NCBI RefSeq assembly: GCF_019278565.1
Contig: NZ_CP058988.1
Coordinates: 3,100,001-3,164,000, forward strand
Length of the DNA stretch: 64,000 bases
Direction: 5' to 3'
Source of the DNA: Cellulophaga sp. HaHa_2_95
Lineage (GTDB): Bacteria; Bacteroidota; Bacteroidia; Flavobacteriales; Flavobacteriaceae
Shown: piece by piece, positions 27,360 through 36,275 of the stretch
Layout of the letters: the number at the start of each line of letters is the position of its first letter
Numbering within the stretch: position 1 is the stretch's first letter
The notes under the pieces: generated by a model
Told to the model about the DNA's origin: nothing
What the model saw: the letters and a program-made list of their open reading frames with translations, nothing else
The model's database searches: none
Made by a program: the position numbers and the translations under genes

Positions 27360-29260
27360 TGCAGCTAGACCCTAAAGACATTCTAAAAAAATATTGGGGA
27401 TTTTCTGATTTTAAAGAATCTCAAGAAGAAATTATAGCTGCTATTTTACAGCAGAGAGATGTCCTCGCTTTGTTACCTACAGGCGGAGGAAAATCGCTCT
27501 GCTTTCAAGTTCCTGCGCTGGCTGCGGATGGAATTTGCATTGTCGTTTCCCCTTTAATCGCCTTAATTAAAGACCAAGTAGACAATTTAAAAAAGAAAGG
27601 CATAAAAGCATTAGCGCTAACGGGTGGTATCTCTCAAAATGAAGTGGTAGATTTATTAGACAATTGCCTTTATGGGAATTATAAATTTTTATACCTATCT
27701 CCCGAACGGTTGCAACAGGATCTTATAAAAGACCGCATTCAGGAAATGAATGTAAATCTAATTGCCATAGATGAAGCCCACTGTATTTCTCAATGGGGAA
27801 ATGATTTTAGACCTTCTTACCTTAATTGTAGTGTATTAAGAGATCTTGCACCAGATGCTCCTATCATTGCTTTAACAGCCACAGCAACCCCCGTAGTCGC
27901 TAAAGATATTGTCACTAATCTAAGGCTTGATGAACCCTTAATTAAGAAAACTTCCTTTGCTAGAGATAATATAGCTTTTAATGTACGTTGGGATGATGAC
28001 AAACACTACCAATTAAAGCAACTTTTACAAGACAGTAAACACAGTGGTATTGTTTATGTCCGTACCAGAAAACTAACCCAAGAATTAACGCATTACTTAA
28101 GTTCTCAAAACATAAGCGCTACCTTTTATCATGGCGGACTCTCTAAAGAGGTAAAAGGAGACCGTTTAAAGTTATGGCTAGACGATAAAGTGCGGGTCAT
28201 GGTAGCTACCAATGCCTTTGGCATGGGAATAGACAAAGCAGATGTGGGCACAATTGTACATTATCAAATACCCGATAGTGTAGAAAACTATTTTCAAGAA
28301 GCTGGTAGAGCTGGTAGAAATGGTGCTCCTGCTACAGCTACTGTACTCACCAACAAATCTGACGAATTACAGGTAAAACGACAGTTTTTGAGTGGTTTAC
28401 CCACGGTACCGTATTTAAAAACACTCTATAATAAGCTCAATAATTACTTTCAAATTTCTTTTGGAGAAAGTAGCACAGAAACATATCAATTAAATTTCAA
28501 TGCCTTCTGCGCCACCTATTCTTTAAACCCATTTCTAACCTATAATGCACTGCGTATTTTAGACCAGAATTCTGTGATTGCTTTATCAGAATCATTCTCA
28601 AAAAAAACCAGTATCAGGTTTATCGCTACAAAAAATCATATTTTTGATTACATTGACACCTATGGCAAAATAGCGCCAATTCTGCAGGTAATTCTGAGGA
28701 CTTATGGCGGAATTTTTGAGTACGATACTAAAATAAACACTTTTGCCATTGCCAAAAAATCAAGCGTTAGCGAAAAAGAGGTTGTTAAGGTATTAGAACA
28801 GTTAAAGAAAGATGAAATTATTACCTATACCGCTCAGCATAATGATATAGAAGTGTTATTTCTTGTTCCTAGAGAAGATGAAAGAACCATTAATCTCTTT
28901 GCTAAAAAAGTAGAACTCCTTACCGCCCAGAAAACAAAAAATATAGAAGCTGTTCTTCAATATTTAAAGAATGATACGGTGTGTAGAAGTCAGCAATTAC
29001 TGGCCTACTTTGGAGAGAAAAAAGAGGCTTGTGGACGTTGTGATGTGTGCTTAAAAACTCCGCCTATTGCTGTAGAAATTATAGCATTAGCCAAAGAGGC
29101 CATTTTAATGCAATTACAGCAGAAGCCACAAACTTCTAGAGAAATTATAAAGACCGTCCTCTATAAAGAAGAGGCTATTTTTAGTGCTATACAGGCACTT
29201 TTAGAAGATGAAATAATAGATATTACCGAAAAAAACGAATACAAAATAACAAAAGCATGA
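27359..29260 (+). CDS. recQ: RecQ-family ATP-dependent DNA helicase
   Basis: 633 residues from a GTG that overlaps the upstream stop. A superfamily 2 helicase core carries motif I (LLPTGGGKSLCFQVPAL), DEAH (AIDEAHCISQWGNDFR), SAT-like (ALTATATP) and motif VI (QEAGRAGRNG). The RecQ C-terminal zinc-binding Cys cluster is C-x-n-CGRCDVC (KKEACGRCDVCLK). The HRDC domain is not evident; a winged-helix region is likely. It unwinds recombination and fork intermediates. The next gene, fmt, overlaps by 4 bp. Confidence 0.93.
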   Translation: MQLDPKDILKKYWGFSDFKESQEEIIAAILQQRDVLALLPTGGGKSLCFQVPALAADGICIVVSPLIALIKDQVDNLKKKGIKALALTGGISQNEVVDLLDNCLYGNYKFLYLSPERLQQDLIKDRIQEMNVNLIAIDEAHCISQWGNDFRPSYLNCSVLRDLAPDAPIIALTATATPVVAKDIVTNLRLDEPLIKKTSFARDNIAFNVRWDDDKHYQLKQLLQDSKHSGIVYVRTRKLTQELTHYLSSQNISATFYHGGLSKEVKGDRLKLWLDDKVRVMVATNAFGMGIDKADVGTIVHYQIPDSVENYFQEAGRAGRNGAPATATVLTNKSDELQVKRQFLSGLPTVPYLKTLYNKLNNYFQISFGESSTETYQLNFNAFCATYSLNPFLTYNALRILDQNSVIALSESFSKKTSIRFIATKNHIFDYIDTYGKIAPILQVILRTYGGIFEYDTKINTFAIAKKSSVSEKEVVKVLEQLKKDEIITYTAQHNDIEVLFLVPREDERTINLFAKKVELLTAQKTKNIEAVLQYLKNDTVCRSQQLLAYFGEKKEACGRCDVCLKTPPIAVEIIALAKEAILMQLQQKPQTSREIIKTVLYKEEAIFSAIQALLEDEIIDITEKNEYKITKA

Positions 29261-30204
29261 GCAAACTACGAATAGTCTTTATGGGAACTCCAGATTTTGC
29301 AGTCGGCATACTGGATACTTTAGTACAGCATTCTTTTGATATTGTTGGTGTCATTACGGCACCAGACAAACCTGCGGGTCGCGGTAGAAAACTAAATGAA
29401 TCTGCCGTAAAAAAATATGCTGTAGCACATCACCTGAAGGTATTACAACCTACCAATTTAAAGAACGAAGAATTTCTAGAAGAATTAAAAGCGTTGAAAC
29501 CTAATCTACAGATTATTGTTGCTTTTAGAATGCTCCCAAAAGTAGTCTGGGAAATTCCAGAGCACGGTACATTTAATTTACATGCTTCCCTCCTGCCTGA
29601 TTATAGAGGTGCTGCCCCAATAAACTGGGCAATTATTAATGGAGAGACAAAAACAGGCGTTACTACCTTCTTTATAGATGATAAGATTGATACCGGAGAA
29701 ATACTGCTACAATCAGACATAGCTATTGATCCAGAAGAGAACGCAGGAAGCCTACATGACAAGTTGATGATCTTGGGTGCTGATCTAGTGATAACTACGG
29801 TAAAAGCCATTGAATCTGGCAATGTAACTACAAAGAAGCAACCAGATACGCCTATTGAAAAAGTAGCTTATAAAATTCATAAAGATACTTGTGAGATTAA
29901 TTGGGATACTTCAATGGATAAAATTTACAACCATATTCGTGGGTTGAGTCCGTATCCTGCATCATGGACTACCTTATATAATGGGGAAACAGAATTATTT
30001 CTGAAAATTTACGATGCCGCGTTACTAAAAGAAGAACATTCTATAAAAGTTAAATCGGTAGTTTTTGACAAAAAGACCATCAAAATTGCTGTGACTGGCG
30101 GTTTCATTGATCTTTTAGAGATTCAGCTTCCTGGAAAAAGAAAGATGAAAACCCATGAGGTACTAAATGGCTTAAAATTGGATGAAAATGCATATGTTGG
30201 CTAA
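29257..30204 (+). CDS. fmt: Methionyl-tRNA formyltransferase
   Basis: 315 residues. It formylates initiator Met-tRNA using 10-formyl-tetrahydrofolate. The signatures are RIVFMGTPDFAVGILDTL, the catalytic-loop region FNLHASLLPDYRGAAPINWAI and GVTTFFIDDKIDTGEIL, and a C-terminal OB-like domain. The ATGA overlap with recQ shows translational coupling. Confidence 0.95.
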   Translation: MSKLRIVFMGTPDFAVGILDTLVQHSFDIVGVITAPDKPAGRGRKLNESAVKKYAVAHHLKVLQPTNLKNEEFLEELKALKPNLQIIVAFRMLPKVVWEIPEHGTFNLHASLLPDYRGAAPINWAIINGETKTGVTTFFIDDKIDTGEILLQSDIAIDPEENAGSLHDKLMILGADLVITTVKAIESGNVTTKKQPDTPIEKVAYKIHKDTCEINWDTSMDKIYNHIRGLSPYPASWTTLYNGETELFLKIYDAALLKEEHSIKVKSVVFDKKTIKIAVTGGFIDLLEIQLPGKRKMKTHEVLNGLKLDENAYVG

Positions 30205-30305
30205 GGCCTTGCTATCACTAGTCTCGACGAAGTGTAAAAAATAGCCTACTTTATCAACAAACTGTTAGAGTTATTAACAAAAACAGCGATTTCCCCTTGT
30301 TTTAC

Positions 30306-30335
30306 TTGCGTTAATCAGTTTTACTTATAAATTTG
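30306..30335 (+). promoter_or_regulatory. Bacteroidota-type promoter of the HU gene
   Basis: A TTG at 30306-30308 and TAAATTTG at 30328-30335 are separated by 19 bp, matching the -33 TTTG and -7 TAnnTTTG arrangement. The HU start codon lies 41 bp downstream. Confidence 0.55.
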
Positions 30336-30376
30336 TTAGGGTATAGAAATTTTAACAACAATTAATTATTAAAATT

Positions 30377-30649
30377 ATGAACAAAACAGAATTAATCGAT
30401 GCAATGGCAGCAGATGCTGGTATCACGAAAGCAGCTGCAAAGAAAGCTTTAGAGTCTTTTTTAGGAAATGTTGAAGGTTCTCTTAAAAAAGGTGGTAGAG
30501 TTTCTTTAGTAGGTTTCGGATCTTGGTCTGTATCTAAAAGAGAAGCAAGAGATGGTAGAAATCCTCAAACAGGAGAAACTATCAAAATTGCTGCTAAAAA
30601 CGTTGTTAAGTTTAAAGCTGGTGCTGAATTAGCGAAAGCAGTAAACTAA
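30377..30649 (+). CDS. hup: HU family DNA-binding protein
   Basis: 90 residues, the usual length for HU. MNKTELIDAMAADAGITKAAAKKALESFL is followed by the DNA-binding arm SKREARDGRNPQTGETIKI and a C-terminal helix. It is a nucleoid protein that bends DNA and, in other systems, aids site-specific recombination. It has its own promoter and terminator. Confidence 0.95.
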   Translation: MNKTELIDAMAADAGITKAAAKKALESFLGNVEGSLKKGGRVSLVGFGSWSVSKREARDGRNPQTGETIKIAAKNVVKFKAGAELAKAVN

Positions 30650-30670
30650 AAATACTTTAGTAATATAATT

Positions 30671-30704
30671 AAAGCACTTCTTTTTAAGAAGTGCTTTTTT
30701 TTTT
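30671..30704 (+). terminator. Intrinsic terminator after HU
   Basis: AAAGCACTTCTT and AAGAAGTGCTTT form a tight hairpin followed by a run of T, just after the HU stop. Confidence 0.85.
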
Positions 30705-30763
30705 GGGTACATTTTGTAAGAAACTAAAAAAAATCTTACATTAGAACAACGAACCACGACTAT

Positions 30764-31324
30764 ATGATACATCTACAACCTGAAAAAGGGAAACTCTTAA
30801 TTGCAGAACCAGCATTGGCTGGTGATGTTTCTTTTAGTAGATCTGTTGTATTACTCGCAGAACATGGCGAAGACGGATCTGTAGGATTTATTTTAAATAA
30901 GCCCTTAGACTATTCTATTAGTGACCTAGTGACAGAAATAGAAGTGCCTTTTAAAGTATTTAACGGCGGACCCGTAGAACAAGACAACCTCTACTTTATA
31001 CACAAGGTACCAGAACTAATTGCCAATAGTATAGAAATATCTGACGGTATTTATTGGGGTGGAGATTTTGAGTGTATCGTAGGCTTAATCAATACAAATG
31101 CCATCTCTGAGGAAGACATTAGATTCTTTTTAGGTTATACAGGCTGGTCTTCCTTACAATTAGACAAAGAATTAACCTCTAAATCATGGGCCATACTACC
31201 TAACAAGTACGAGAGCAACATCATTCAGAAAGCCCCTGGAGCCTTCTGGAAAGAGAATATGCTTACTTTGGGTGGTGATTACCTTTTGTGGTCTAACACG
31301 CCAGAGAACCCTAGCCTGAACTAA
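30764..31324 (+). CDS. YqgE/AlgH family protein
   Basis: 186 residues. The family signature is present: GKLLIAEPALAGDVSFSRSVVLLAEHGEDGSVGFILNKPL, FNGGPVEQDNLYFIH and FLGYTGWSSLQLDKEL. It is a conserved protein of unclear biochemical role, cytosolic and monocistronic here. Confidence 0.93.
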   Translation: MIHLQPEKGKLLIAEPALAGDVSFSRSVVLLAEHGEDGSVGFILNKPLDYSISDLVTEIEVPFKVFNGGPVEQDNLYFIHKVPELIANSIEISDGIYWGGDFECIVGLINTNAISEEDIRFFLGYTGWSSLQLDKELTSKSWAILPNKYESNIIQKAPGAFWKENMLTLGGDYLLWSNTPENPSLN

Positions 31325-31400
31325 GTATTTATTCTTACAGCGACTTCTAGTTTTATTCAGGCTTCATCCCAAAGCTATCTAAGCACCTATCTTTTAGGGT

Positions 31401-32246
31401 TTATCCTAAGCGAGCAGCTGCATTTAATTTACCTATAAGATCTTTGGCTACGGTATTTGCAAAATTCTTTTTACGGTATTTTGTAATAGGCTGTATGCCT
31501 ACGATTGCATTGGTGATAAACAATTCATCTGCTTTTTGTAATTCAAATGGTGAAATGGAAGCTTCCTCAAATGTATAACCTTCTAATTTACCAAGAATAT
31601 CTATCAATTTTTTTCGTAAGATACCGTTAAGGCACCCTTCACTTTTTGGAGGTGTCTTTATCGTTTTTCCTGATACTAAAAACAAATTACCATTTAATGC
31701 TTCTACCACCATCTTCTGGTTATTTAGAAGTAAGCAATTCTGATAGCCGTTTTCTTTTGCAAAAATACTTCCTACTACATTTAAAACTTTATTATTTGTT
31801 TTTAACGTAGAAAGCATATCAGGGTTTACATAAAAATCTTTGAAAAGCTCTACTTCATAAGCGTCTTCGCTGATCACAAAAAAAGTATTCTCTAGTTGCT
31901 TGGCTTCAATAATGTAAGAGATATCATTGGTTTCTGGAGCATACAAACCTCCATCATTTCTAAAAACCGTTAAGCGTATTCTTGAGGCACTATTTTCTAA
32001 GCTGTTACTCGCAATAGTTTCTAGGATTTGATTTTCAAGATATTCCATGGTAAAACTCATAGGAATTTCCATGCGCAGAATTCTCATGGAAGCCATTAAT
32101 CTTAAATAATGATCTTCCCAGAAGTAGATTTTACTATTTACAACTCTAATCGTTTCAAAAAGAGAATCACCATAACGTAGTCCCCTATTATCTTGATTGA
32201 TGAAGTGTGATGTTGTCGGAATTAATTTTCCGTTATAATTAAGCAT
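31401..32246 (-). CDS. PLP-dependent class IV aminotransferase (PabC/branched-chain-like)
   Basis: 281 residues with the fold-type IV PLP pattern: DNRGLRYGDSLFETIRVVNSKIYFWEDHYLRLMASMRIL, TLKTNNKVLNVVGSIFAKENGYQNCLLLNNQK and GCLNGILRKKLIDIL. The Lys in TNNK-type loops would carry the cofactor. It could be aminodeoxychorismate lyase or an aminotransferase; sequence alone does not settle this. Confidence 0.85.
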   Translation of the reverse strand: MLNYNGKLIPTTSHFINQDNRGLRYGDSLFETIRVVNSKIYFWEDHYLRLMASMRILRMEIPMSFTMEYLENQILETIASNSLENSASRIRLTVFRNDGGLYAPETNDISYIIEAKQLENTFFVISEDAYEVELFKDFYVNPDMLSTLKTNNKVLNVVGSIFAKENGYQNCLLLNNQKMVVEALNGNLFLVSGKTIKTPPKSEGCLNGILRKKLIDILGKLEGYTFEEASISPFELQKADELFITNAIVGIQPITKYRKKNFANTVAKDLIGKLNAAARLG

Positions 32247-32301
32247 AAAAAAACCTTGAAAATTTTCAAGGTCAAAGATATCGTTTTATAGTAAAATAGC
32301 C

Positions 32302-32685
32302 TTAAGCAGAGCCTAAAACTTGTTTTAAACTAGATACTTGGTTGGTCCAAAGCATTTTAGACTCATCAATTTCATCTTCTTCTGCAAAATCTGTAATGAA
32401 TAAAGAGACATCAGAAGTAATTTCATCTACAATAATTTTCATTTCAAAAAAACTATCGTCTTCTTCTGCCGTCCATCTAAATTTGACAAACTCTTCACTT
32501 TTTCTTTTTAACAACTTAGCCTCTTCTTCTGACTCATCCCAGATAAAATAAAACTTTTCTCCTCTTGAGTTAACGTTGTCTGCGAACCACTCAGATAATC
32601 CTGATGGTGTTGAAATATAGGTATATAACAATTGAGGTGACGACTGTATCACGAACTCAATTTCAAATTTTACTTTATCACTCAT
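32302..32685 (-). CDS. START-like domain (SRPBCC) protein
   Basis: 127 residues, acidic. VKFEIEFVIQSSPQLLYTYISTPSGLSEWFADNVNSRG is the N-terminal strand and hydrophobic pocket of an AHSA1/START-like fold found widely in Bacteroidota beside class IV aminotransferase genes. The ligand is unknown. It probably shares a promoter with the aminotransferase gene, 55 bp downstream. Confidence 0.85.
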   Translation of the reverse strand: MSDKVKFEIEFVIQSSPQLLYTYISTPSGLSEWFADNVNSRGEKFYFIWDESEEEAKLLKRKSEEFVKFRWTAEEDDSFFEMKIIVDEITSDVSLFITDFAEEDEIDESKMLWTNQVSSLKQVLGSA

Positions 32686-32771
32686 TCTAAATAGTATTTT
32701 CGTTGGGCAATATATATATTTATATATGATAAAAAAATTAAATGTGTCAGAATATTTTTTTCAAAATTTAT

Positions 32772-32803
32772 TTTGATAGCCAAGAAATTAAAGTATATAT
32801 TTG
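32772..32803 (+). promoter_or_regulatory. Promoter of tRNA-Met
   Basis: TTTG at 32772-32775 and TATATTTG at 32796-32803 are 20 bp apart, an excellent match to the Bacteroidota -33/-7 consensus. The mature tRNA starts 19 bp after the -7 box. Confidence 0.75.
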
Positions 32804-32822
32804 CAGCCGTTAAAAAAAACAT

Positions 32823-32896
32823 GGCGAGGTAGCTCAGTTGGTTAGAGCGTCGGATTCATAACCCGGAGGTCACGAGTTCAACTCTCGTTCTCGCTA
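32823..32896 (+). tRNA. tRNA-Met(CAT)
   Basis: The cloverleaf can be drawn by eye: acceptor GGCGAGG with TCTCGCT (G-T pairs at the ends), D-stem GCTC/GAGC, anticodon loop TTCATAA with CAT, and T-arm ACGAG TTCAACT CTCGT; CCA is not encoded. It could be the elongator tRNA-Met or the lysidine-modified tRNA-Ile2, which also has CAT. It borders the accessory region that begins with the recombinase. Confidence 0.9.
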
Positions 32897-32906
32897 CTAG
32901 TAAACA

Positions 32907-32938
32907 AACGGTTTAGTTCATTCTAAACCGTTTTTTTT
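32907..32938 (+). terminator. Terminator of the tRNA gene
   Basis: AACGGTTTAG and CTAAACCGTT form a hairpin with a six-base loop, followed by eight T residues. Confidence 0.85.
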
Positions 32939-33124
32939 ATGCTATAGTTTTAGCATTTCTAAACTAGCAACAGGCACCTGGAGGGCTAAATTTTAGGAAC
33001 CGAAATTGTACATCCACGATGATTTTAAACAACTTGTGTGCTTTGCATAAAATAAATTAGGCTTAAAAAAGGTGTAATTTTATGTTTTGTTTTAATTTTC
33101 GCTTCTTATACTGCACAATTTATT

Positions 33125-33508
33125 TCATCGTTTTGACATGTATTCTTGCCAAAGAACTAAAACATATTTGTTATTTCTGTTCTCTTTTATTTTTCGAAAA
33201 CCATATTCATATACAAAAAGATATACCTCTCCCTTCTGGTTTTTCCAAAAATGTGTAAAGAAATTAGGGTCAAACCCCTCGGATAGTAACATGGCCTCCC
33301 TAACTGTTACCTTACCGCCTTTATTGTAATCTTTTAGTATTTTTCTATTACGTCGTAACTGATTATCAACCTTATTGAAAAAGCGTTCTGGTTGCTGTTT
33401 TGTTTGCTGGTATTGATACGCACTCTTACATTGTGCGTCGCAGAACTTTTTATCTGATCTTCCTTTCAACTCTTCCTTGCAATAGACACATATTCTATCC
33501 AATATCAT
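33125..33508 (-). CDS. Small Cys4 zinc-finger protein of unknown function
   Basis: 127 residues. The N-terminus has a Cys4 cluster (CVYCKEELKGRSDKKFCDAQCKSAYQY) that looks like a treble-clef zinc finger, followed by basic helical residues. The family is not named. It is divergent from the recombinase gene; the 89-bp gap between them holds a short inverted repeat (TATACG at 33530 and CGTATA at 33545). A role in regulating the neighbouring recombinase is possible but only positional. Confidence 0.7.
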   Translation of the reverse strand: MILDRICVYCKEELKGRSDKKFCDAQCKSAYQYQQTKQQPERFFNKVDNQLRRNRKILKDYNKGGKVTVREAMLLSEGFDPNFFTHFWKNQKGEVYLFVYEYGFRKIKENRNNKYVLVLWQEYMSKR

Positions 33509-33597
33509 GGTTCTAAATTAAAGGTATAATATACGCATATTATTCGTATAACATTCTCTTAGCTAACCTGTTTCCATTAAATTGCTTAAAAATAAGA

Positions 33598-34728
33598 ATG
33601 GAAAAAGGCAGAAATGTTACATTAAAACACCTCTTAATTAAAGAAAAACGTTTTATCGGCTTGCAGTTTAACACCGATAAAGTTATTCATTCACTTGTAA
33701 AACAATTGCCAGATGTAAAATGGAGCAACACTTACAACATGGCTTACATTGTGAATAATAAAGAAAACTTAAACCTGATTTTTGATTTATTTACCGGTGT
33801 CGTTTGGGTTAATTGCAACCATTTTTTTGACAAAAAAGTATCCAAAGAAAATAACGAGCCTATTAATATTGCTTGGTTCAGGACAAGACAACTTCCCAAG
33901 GCGTATAGAGTTTGCCCTAATAGTTATTTAGACAAACTAGAGCTAAAAAAATATGCAAATAATACCGTAAGAACATACGTATCAAGTTTTGAGGCATTTA
34001 TTAATTATTATCATAGCGCGGAATTAATTTCTCTTAATGAAAGTGATGTTAGAGCATATCTGTTGGTATTAATTCAAGATAAAAAATCTAATTCGTACAT
34101 AAACTCTGCTATAAACAGTATAAAGTTTTATTACGAATCTGTTCTTGGTATGCCTAACAGGTTTTACGAAATAGAAAGACCTAGAAAAGAAAAGAAGTTG
34201 CCAAAAGTACTTGCTAAAGAAGATGTATTTGATATTATAGCACATACAAACAACTTGAAACACAAATGTATAGTTAGTCTTTTATACTCCTCCGGAATAC
34301 GTAGAAATGAATTAATTAATTTAAAAATTTCGGATATAGACAGTAGACGAATGTTAATAAGGATTGAATCTGCAAAAGGGAATAAAGACCGTTACACCTT
34401 ACTCTCACATTCGCTCCTGAAAGACTTACGAACGTATTATAAGCAATATAAACCTGAAAAGTATCTAATAGAAGGTATGTATGGAAAACAATATTCTGGT
34501 CAAAGCATTGGAAAGATAGTACGTAACGCAGCCCAAAAAGCAGGTATTAAAATTATAGTAACACCGCATATGCTTAGACACAGTTTTGCTACTCATTTAT
34601 TAGAAGCAGGTACGGATATAAGACAAATTCAGGTTTTACTTGGCCATAGTTCTACTACAACAACTGAAATATATACTCATGTTGCTACTACCACTTTTAA
34701 AAAAATAAAAAACCCTCTTGATTCTTAG
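33598..34728 (+). CDS. Tyrosine recombinase of the cassette array (integron-integrase-like, without the IntI-specific domain)
   Basis: 376 residues with all catalytic residues: Arg235 (YSSGIRRNEL), Lys260 (SAKGNKDR), His324 and Arg327 (TPHMLRHSFATHL), His350 (LLGHSS) and Tyr359 (TEIYTHV). The C-terminus FKKIKNPLDS resembles the VRSPLD ending of IntI. The roughly 16-20-residue insertion that marks classical IntI before the HxxR motif is absent (YLIEGMYGKQYSGQSIGKIVRNAAQ runs straight through). An extra N-terminal domain (residues 1-90, LKHLLIKEKRFIGLQFNTDKVI) precedes the core-binding domain (107-185). It lies immediately upstream of the first cassette junction and is the natural candidate to move the cassettes. 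Confidence 0.9.
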   Translation: MEKGRNVTLKHLLIKEKRFIGLQFNTDKVIHSLVKQLPDVKWSNTYNMAYIVNNKENLNLIFDLFTGVVWVNCNHFFDKKVSKENNEPINIAWFRTRQLPKAYRVCPNSYLDKLELKKYANNTVRTYVSSFEAFINYYHSAELISLNESDVRAYLLVLIQDKKSNSYINSAINSIKFYYESVLGMPNRFYEIERPRKEKKLPKVLAKEDVFDIIAHTNNLKHKCIVSLLYSSGIRRNELINLKISDIDSRRMLIRIESAKGNKDRYTLLSHSLLKDLRTYYKQYKPEKYLIEGMYGKQYSGQSIGKIVRNAAQKAGIKIIVTPHMLRHSFATHLLEAGTDIRQIQVLLGHSSTTTTEIYTHVATTTFKKIKNPLDS

Positions 34729-34742
34729 AAAAATATAAAAGA

Positions 34743-34766
34743 TATAATGAACATATGTTCATTATA
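34743..34766. promoter_or_regulatory. 24-bp perfect palindrome beside the first cassette junction (candidate attI element)
   Basis: The 24 bases are their own reverse complement; the half-site is TATAATGAACAT. It starts 14 bp after the recombinase stop and ends 5 bp before the G|TTGTAGTGA junction at 34772/34773. In an integron this is the place of attI. It could bind the recombinase or a dimeric regulator. It is too A/T-rich and tail-less to be a convincing terminator. Confidence 0.6.
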
Positions 34767-34794
34767 CAATTGTTGTAGTGAATTTAAAAAAATA

Positions 34795-35331
34795 ATGCAG
34801 AAGGACTTAAAAATTAAACACAACGCGAAATCCTTCTCTTCTAGAATTGGACATTTTATACTTTTACTAATCTCTATACTTCTAATATTTCTTATTCTTT
34901 TCTTATTCAAACAACAACTTCAAAACCTAACAAGTTTCATGGGAATTTTAACCTTGGTATTTGGAGGTTTAATTGGTTATAAAATTTGGCAAAATAAATT
35001 ATACGTGGTGGACGTTGAATCTGACTCAAATATTATCAAAATCAGATACTACGACAAAAATGTTGAGCATAAAATTAGTTCAGATATTAAGATGGCTGAG
35101 GTTAGATTAAAAAACACTAGTTCAAGAGCTGGATTTGATTGCGAATTAAAATTGAGAATTGACAACAAAAACTATGTCATTACGGACACTTTTGACTGGT
35201 CACTTTCTGAAATGAAATTACTTTTTGAGTATATCAAGTATTTCAAGAATGAATTACTAACGGAAAAAGAAAAATTTAACCTCTCTAGAATGACGGAGAA
35301 AATAAAAAAAACTCACTACAACAATGCCTAA
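34795..35331 (+). CDS. Cassette 1: two-span membrane protein, unknown
   Basis: 178 residues from the ATG at 34795, 23 bp after the junction; an earlier in-frame ATG at 34747 lies inside the palindrome and before the junction, so it cannot belong to the mobile cassette. Two hydrophobic segments (FILLLISILLIFLILFLF and SFMGILTLVFGGLIGY) precede a soluble beta-rich domain. The last residues (HYNNA) are encoded by the start of the attC-like site. The family is unknown. Confidence 0.75.
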   Translation: MQKDLKIKHNAKSFSSRIGHFILLLISILLIFLILFLFKQQLQNLTSFMGILTLVFGGLIGYKIWQNKLYVVDVESDSNIIKIRYYDKNVEHKISSDIKMAEVRLKNTSSRAGFDCELKLRIDNKNYVITDTFDWSLSEMKLLFEYIKYFKNELLTEKEKFNLSRMTEKIKKTHYNNA

Positions 35332-35505
35332 ACGTAATGCGGACTTTAAGGCTAAATCGAATGGTCTGTGTATATTTACTAAGTCGCTAAATCTTATGGA
35401 TTTAGCTTTGAAACAAAAAAAATAAAACTAAACAATAAGCTTTAGCTTCGTGCTCAGACGGAAACGAAAAGTTTCCTTGCCTCCGCACTACGCTTAGCCT
35501 TACCG
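35313..35505 (+). repeat. attC-like site 1 (193 bp)
   Basis: It starts with TCACTACAAC, complementary to the start of cassette 1, and ends at G|TTGGC. The arms CGTAATGCGGA and TCCGCACTACG pair imperfectly. Inside are the hairpin GCTAAATC/GATTTAGC after AAGTC and a second hairpin GGAAAC/GTTTCC. The right half (35417-35499) is identical to that of site 9. Confidence 0.8.
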
Positions 35506-35524
35506 TTGGCAATAATTTAAAAGA

Positions 35525-36073
35525 ATGAAAACTGCATTATCTGTTTTTGTATTTATGATACTTTTTTTGAGTTGTAAAGACGAAAGTAATGTTCAAAAAC
35601 CTAAAAGCGGGAATGAACACCTTATCGTTATGCCAGGGATTGGAACGGAGAAATTTGTAGTCGGAAAAACTAAAATTAAAAACATAATAACCGAACTTGG
35701 AAAGCCCGAAAAATTTACTCAAGGAATAATCGATTACAGAAACAAAGAGGCCGCATTTACAAATAGTTATTACTATACAAAATACGGAATGACTTTTGGC
35801 ACTGAAACTCTGGAATCAAAAGGACAGGACATTGAAAATGCAATTATAAGAGTTATCATTTTTGATGAAAATTCAAACGCAAAAACATTAGAGGGACTTG
35901 CGATGGACGGCATAGCAGGTAAAATCAATTATGTTTATGGAAAACAAGATGAAGATAGAACGCCTAGGTCAGACTTACCATATTTTCATTATAGAAAAAA
36001 AGGTTTGACGGTTAAAATAAATCCTGAAACGAAAAAGGTTAGTGAATTTGAAATTTATGAACCGCACGAATAA
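35525..36073 (+). CDS. Cassette 2: lipoprotein of unknown function
   Basis: 182 residues, starting 20 bp after the junction. A lipoprotein signal (MKTALSVFVFMILFLSCKDE) is followed by a compact domain (GTEKFVVGKTKIKNIITELGKPEKFTQGIIDY...YYTKYGMTFGTE) resembling small SmpA/OmlA-like outer-envelope lipoproteins in layout. No family is named with confidence. Confidence 0.75.
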   Translation: MKTALSVFVFMILFLSCKDESNVQKPKSGNEHLIVMPGIGTEKFVVGKTKIKNIITELGKPEKFTQGIIDYRNKEAAFTNSYYYTKYGMTFGTETLESKGQDIENAIIRVIIFDENSNAKTLEGLAMDGIAGKINYVYGKQDEDRTPRSDLPYFHYRKKGLTVKINPETKKVSEFEIYEPHE

Positions 36074-36078
36074 AAAAC

Positions 36079-36271
36079 TATTGCCAACAAAACCTATAAA
36101 CAATACGGGCTTAGGGCTTAATCGCAAGGTTTGTGTATTTTTATGAAGTCCGCAAAATCTTTGGGATTTTGCTTTAAACAATAAAAAGAAAAAACAAAAC
36201 AAAAAGATTTTGCTATGTGCGTGGCGGAAAGCAAACGCTAGTTTGCTTCCGTACTGTTCATAGCTCAAACG
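36079..36271 (+). repeat. attC-like site 2 (193 bp)
   Basis: It starts with TATTGCCAAC, the complement of the cassette 2 start, and ends at G|TTGTGTGCA. It contains AAGTCCGCAAAATCTTT with the local partner GATTTTGC and a distant partner AAAGATTTTGC, plus the hairpin GGAAAGCAAAC/GTTTGCTTCC. Confidence 0.8.
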
Positions 36272-36275
36272 TTGT

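Noticed and set aside
33598..34728. Recombinase as the integrase of a tRNA-inserted genomic island
   Set aside because: tRNA-Met lies nearby and intact, but I found no direct repeat of its 3' end further right, while the cassette junctions begin right behind the recombinase.
33598..34728. Calling the recombinase intI
   Set aside because: The IntI-specific insertion before the HxxR motif is not present, so the name would be misleading.
34747..34794. Upstream start for the cassette 1 protein
   Set aside because: This ATG is inside the palindrome and left of the recombination junction; a mobile gene should start within its cassette, and a Met exists at 34795.
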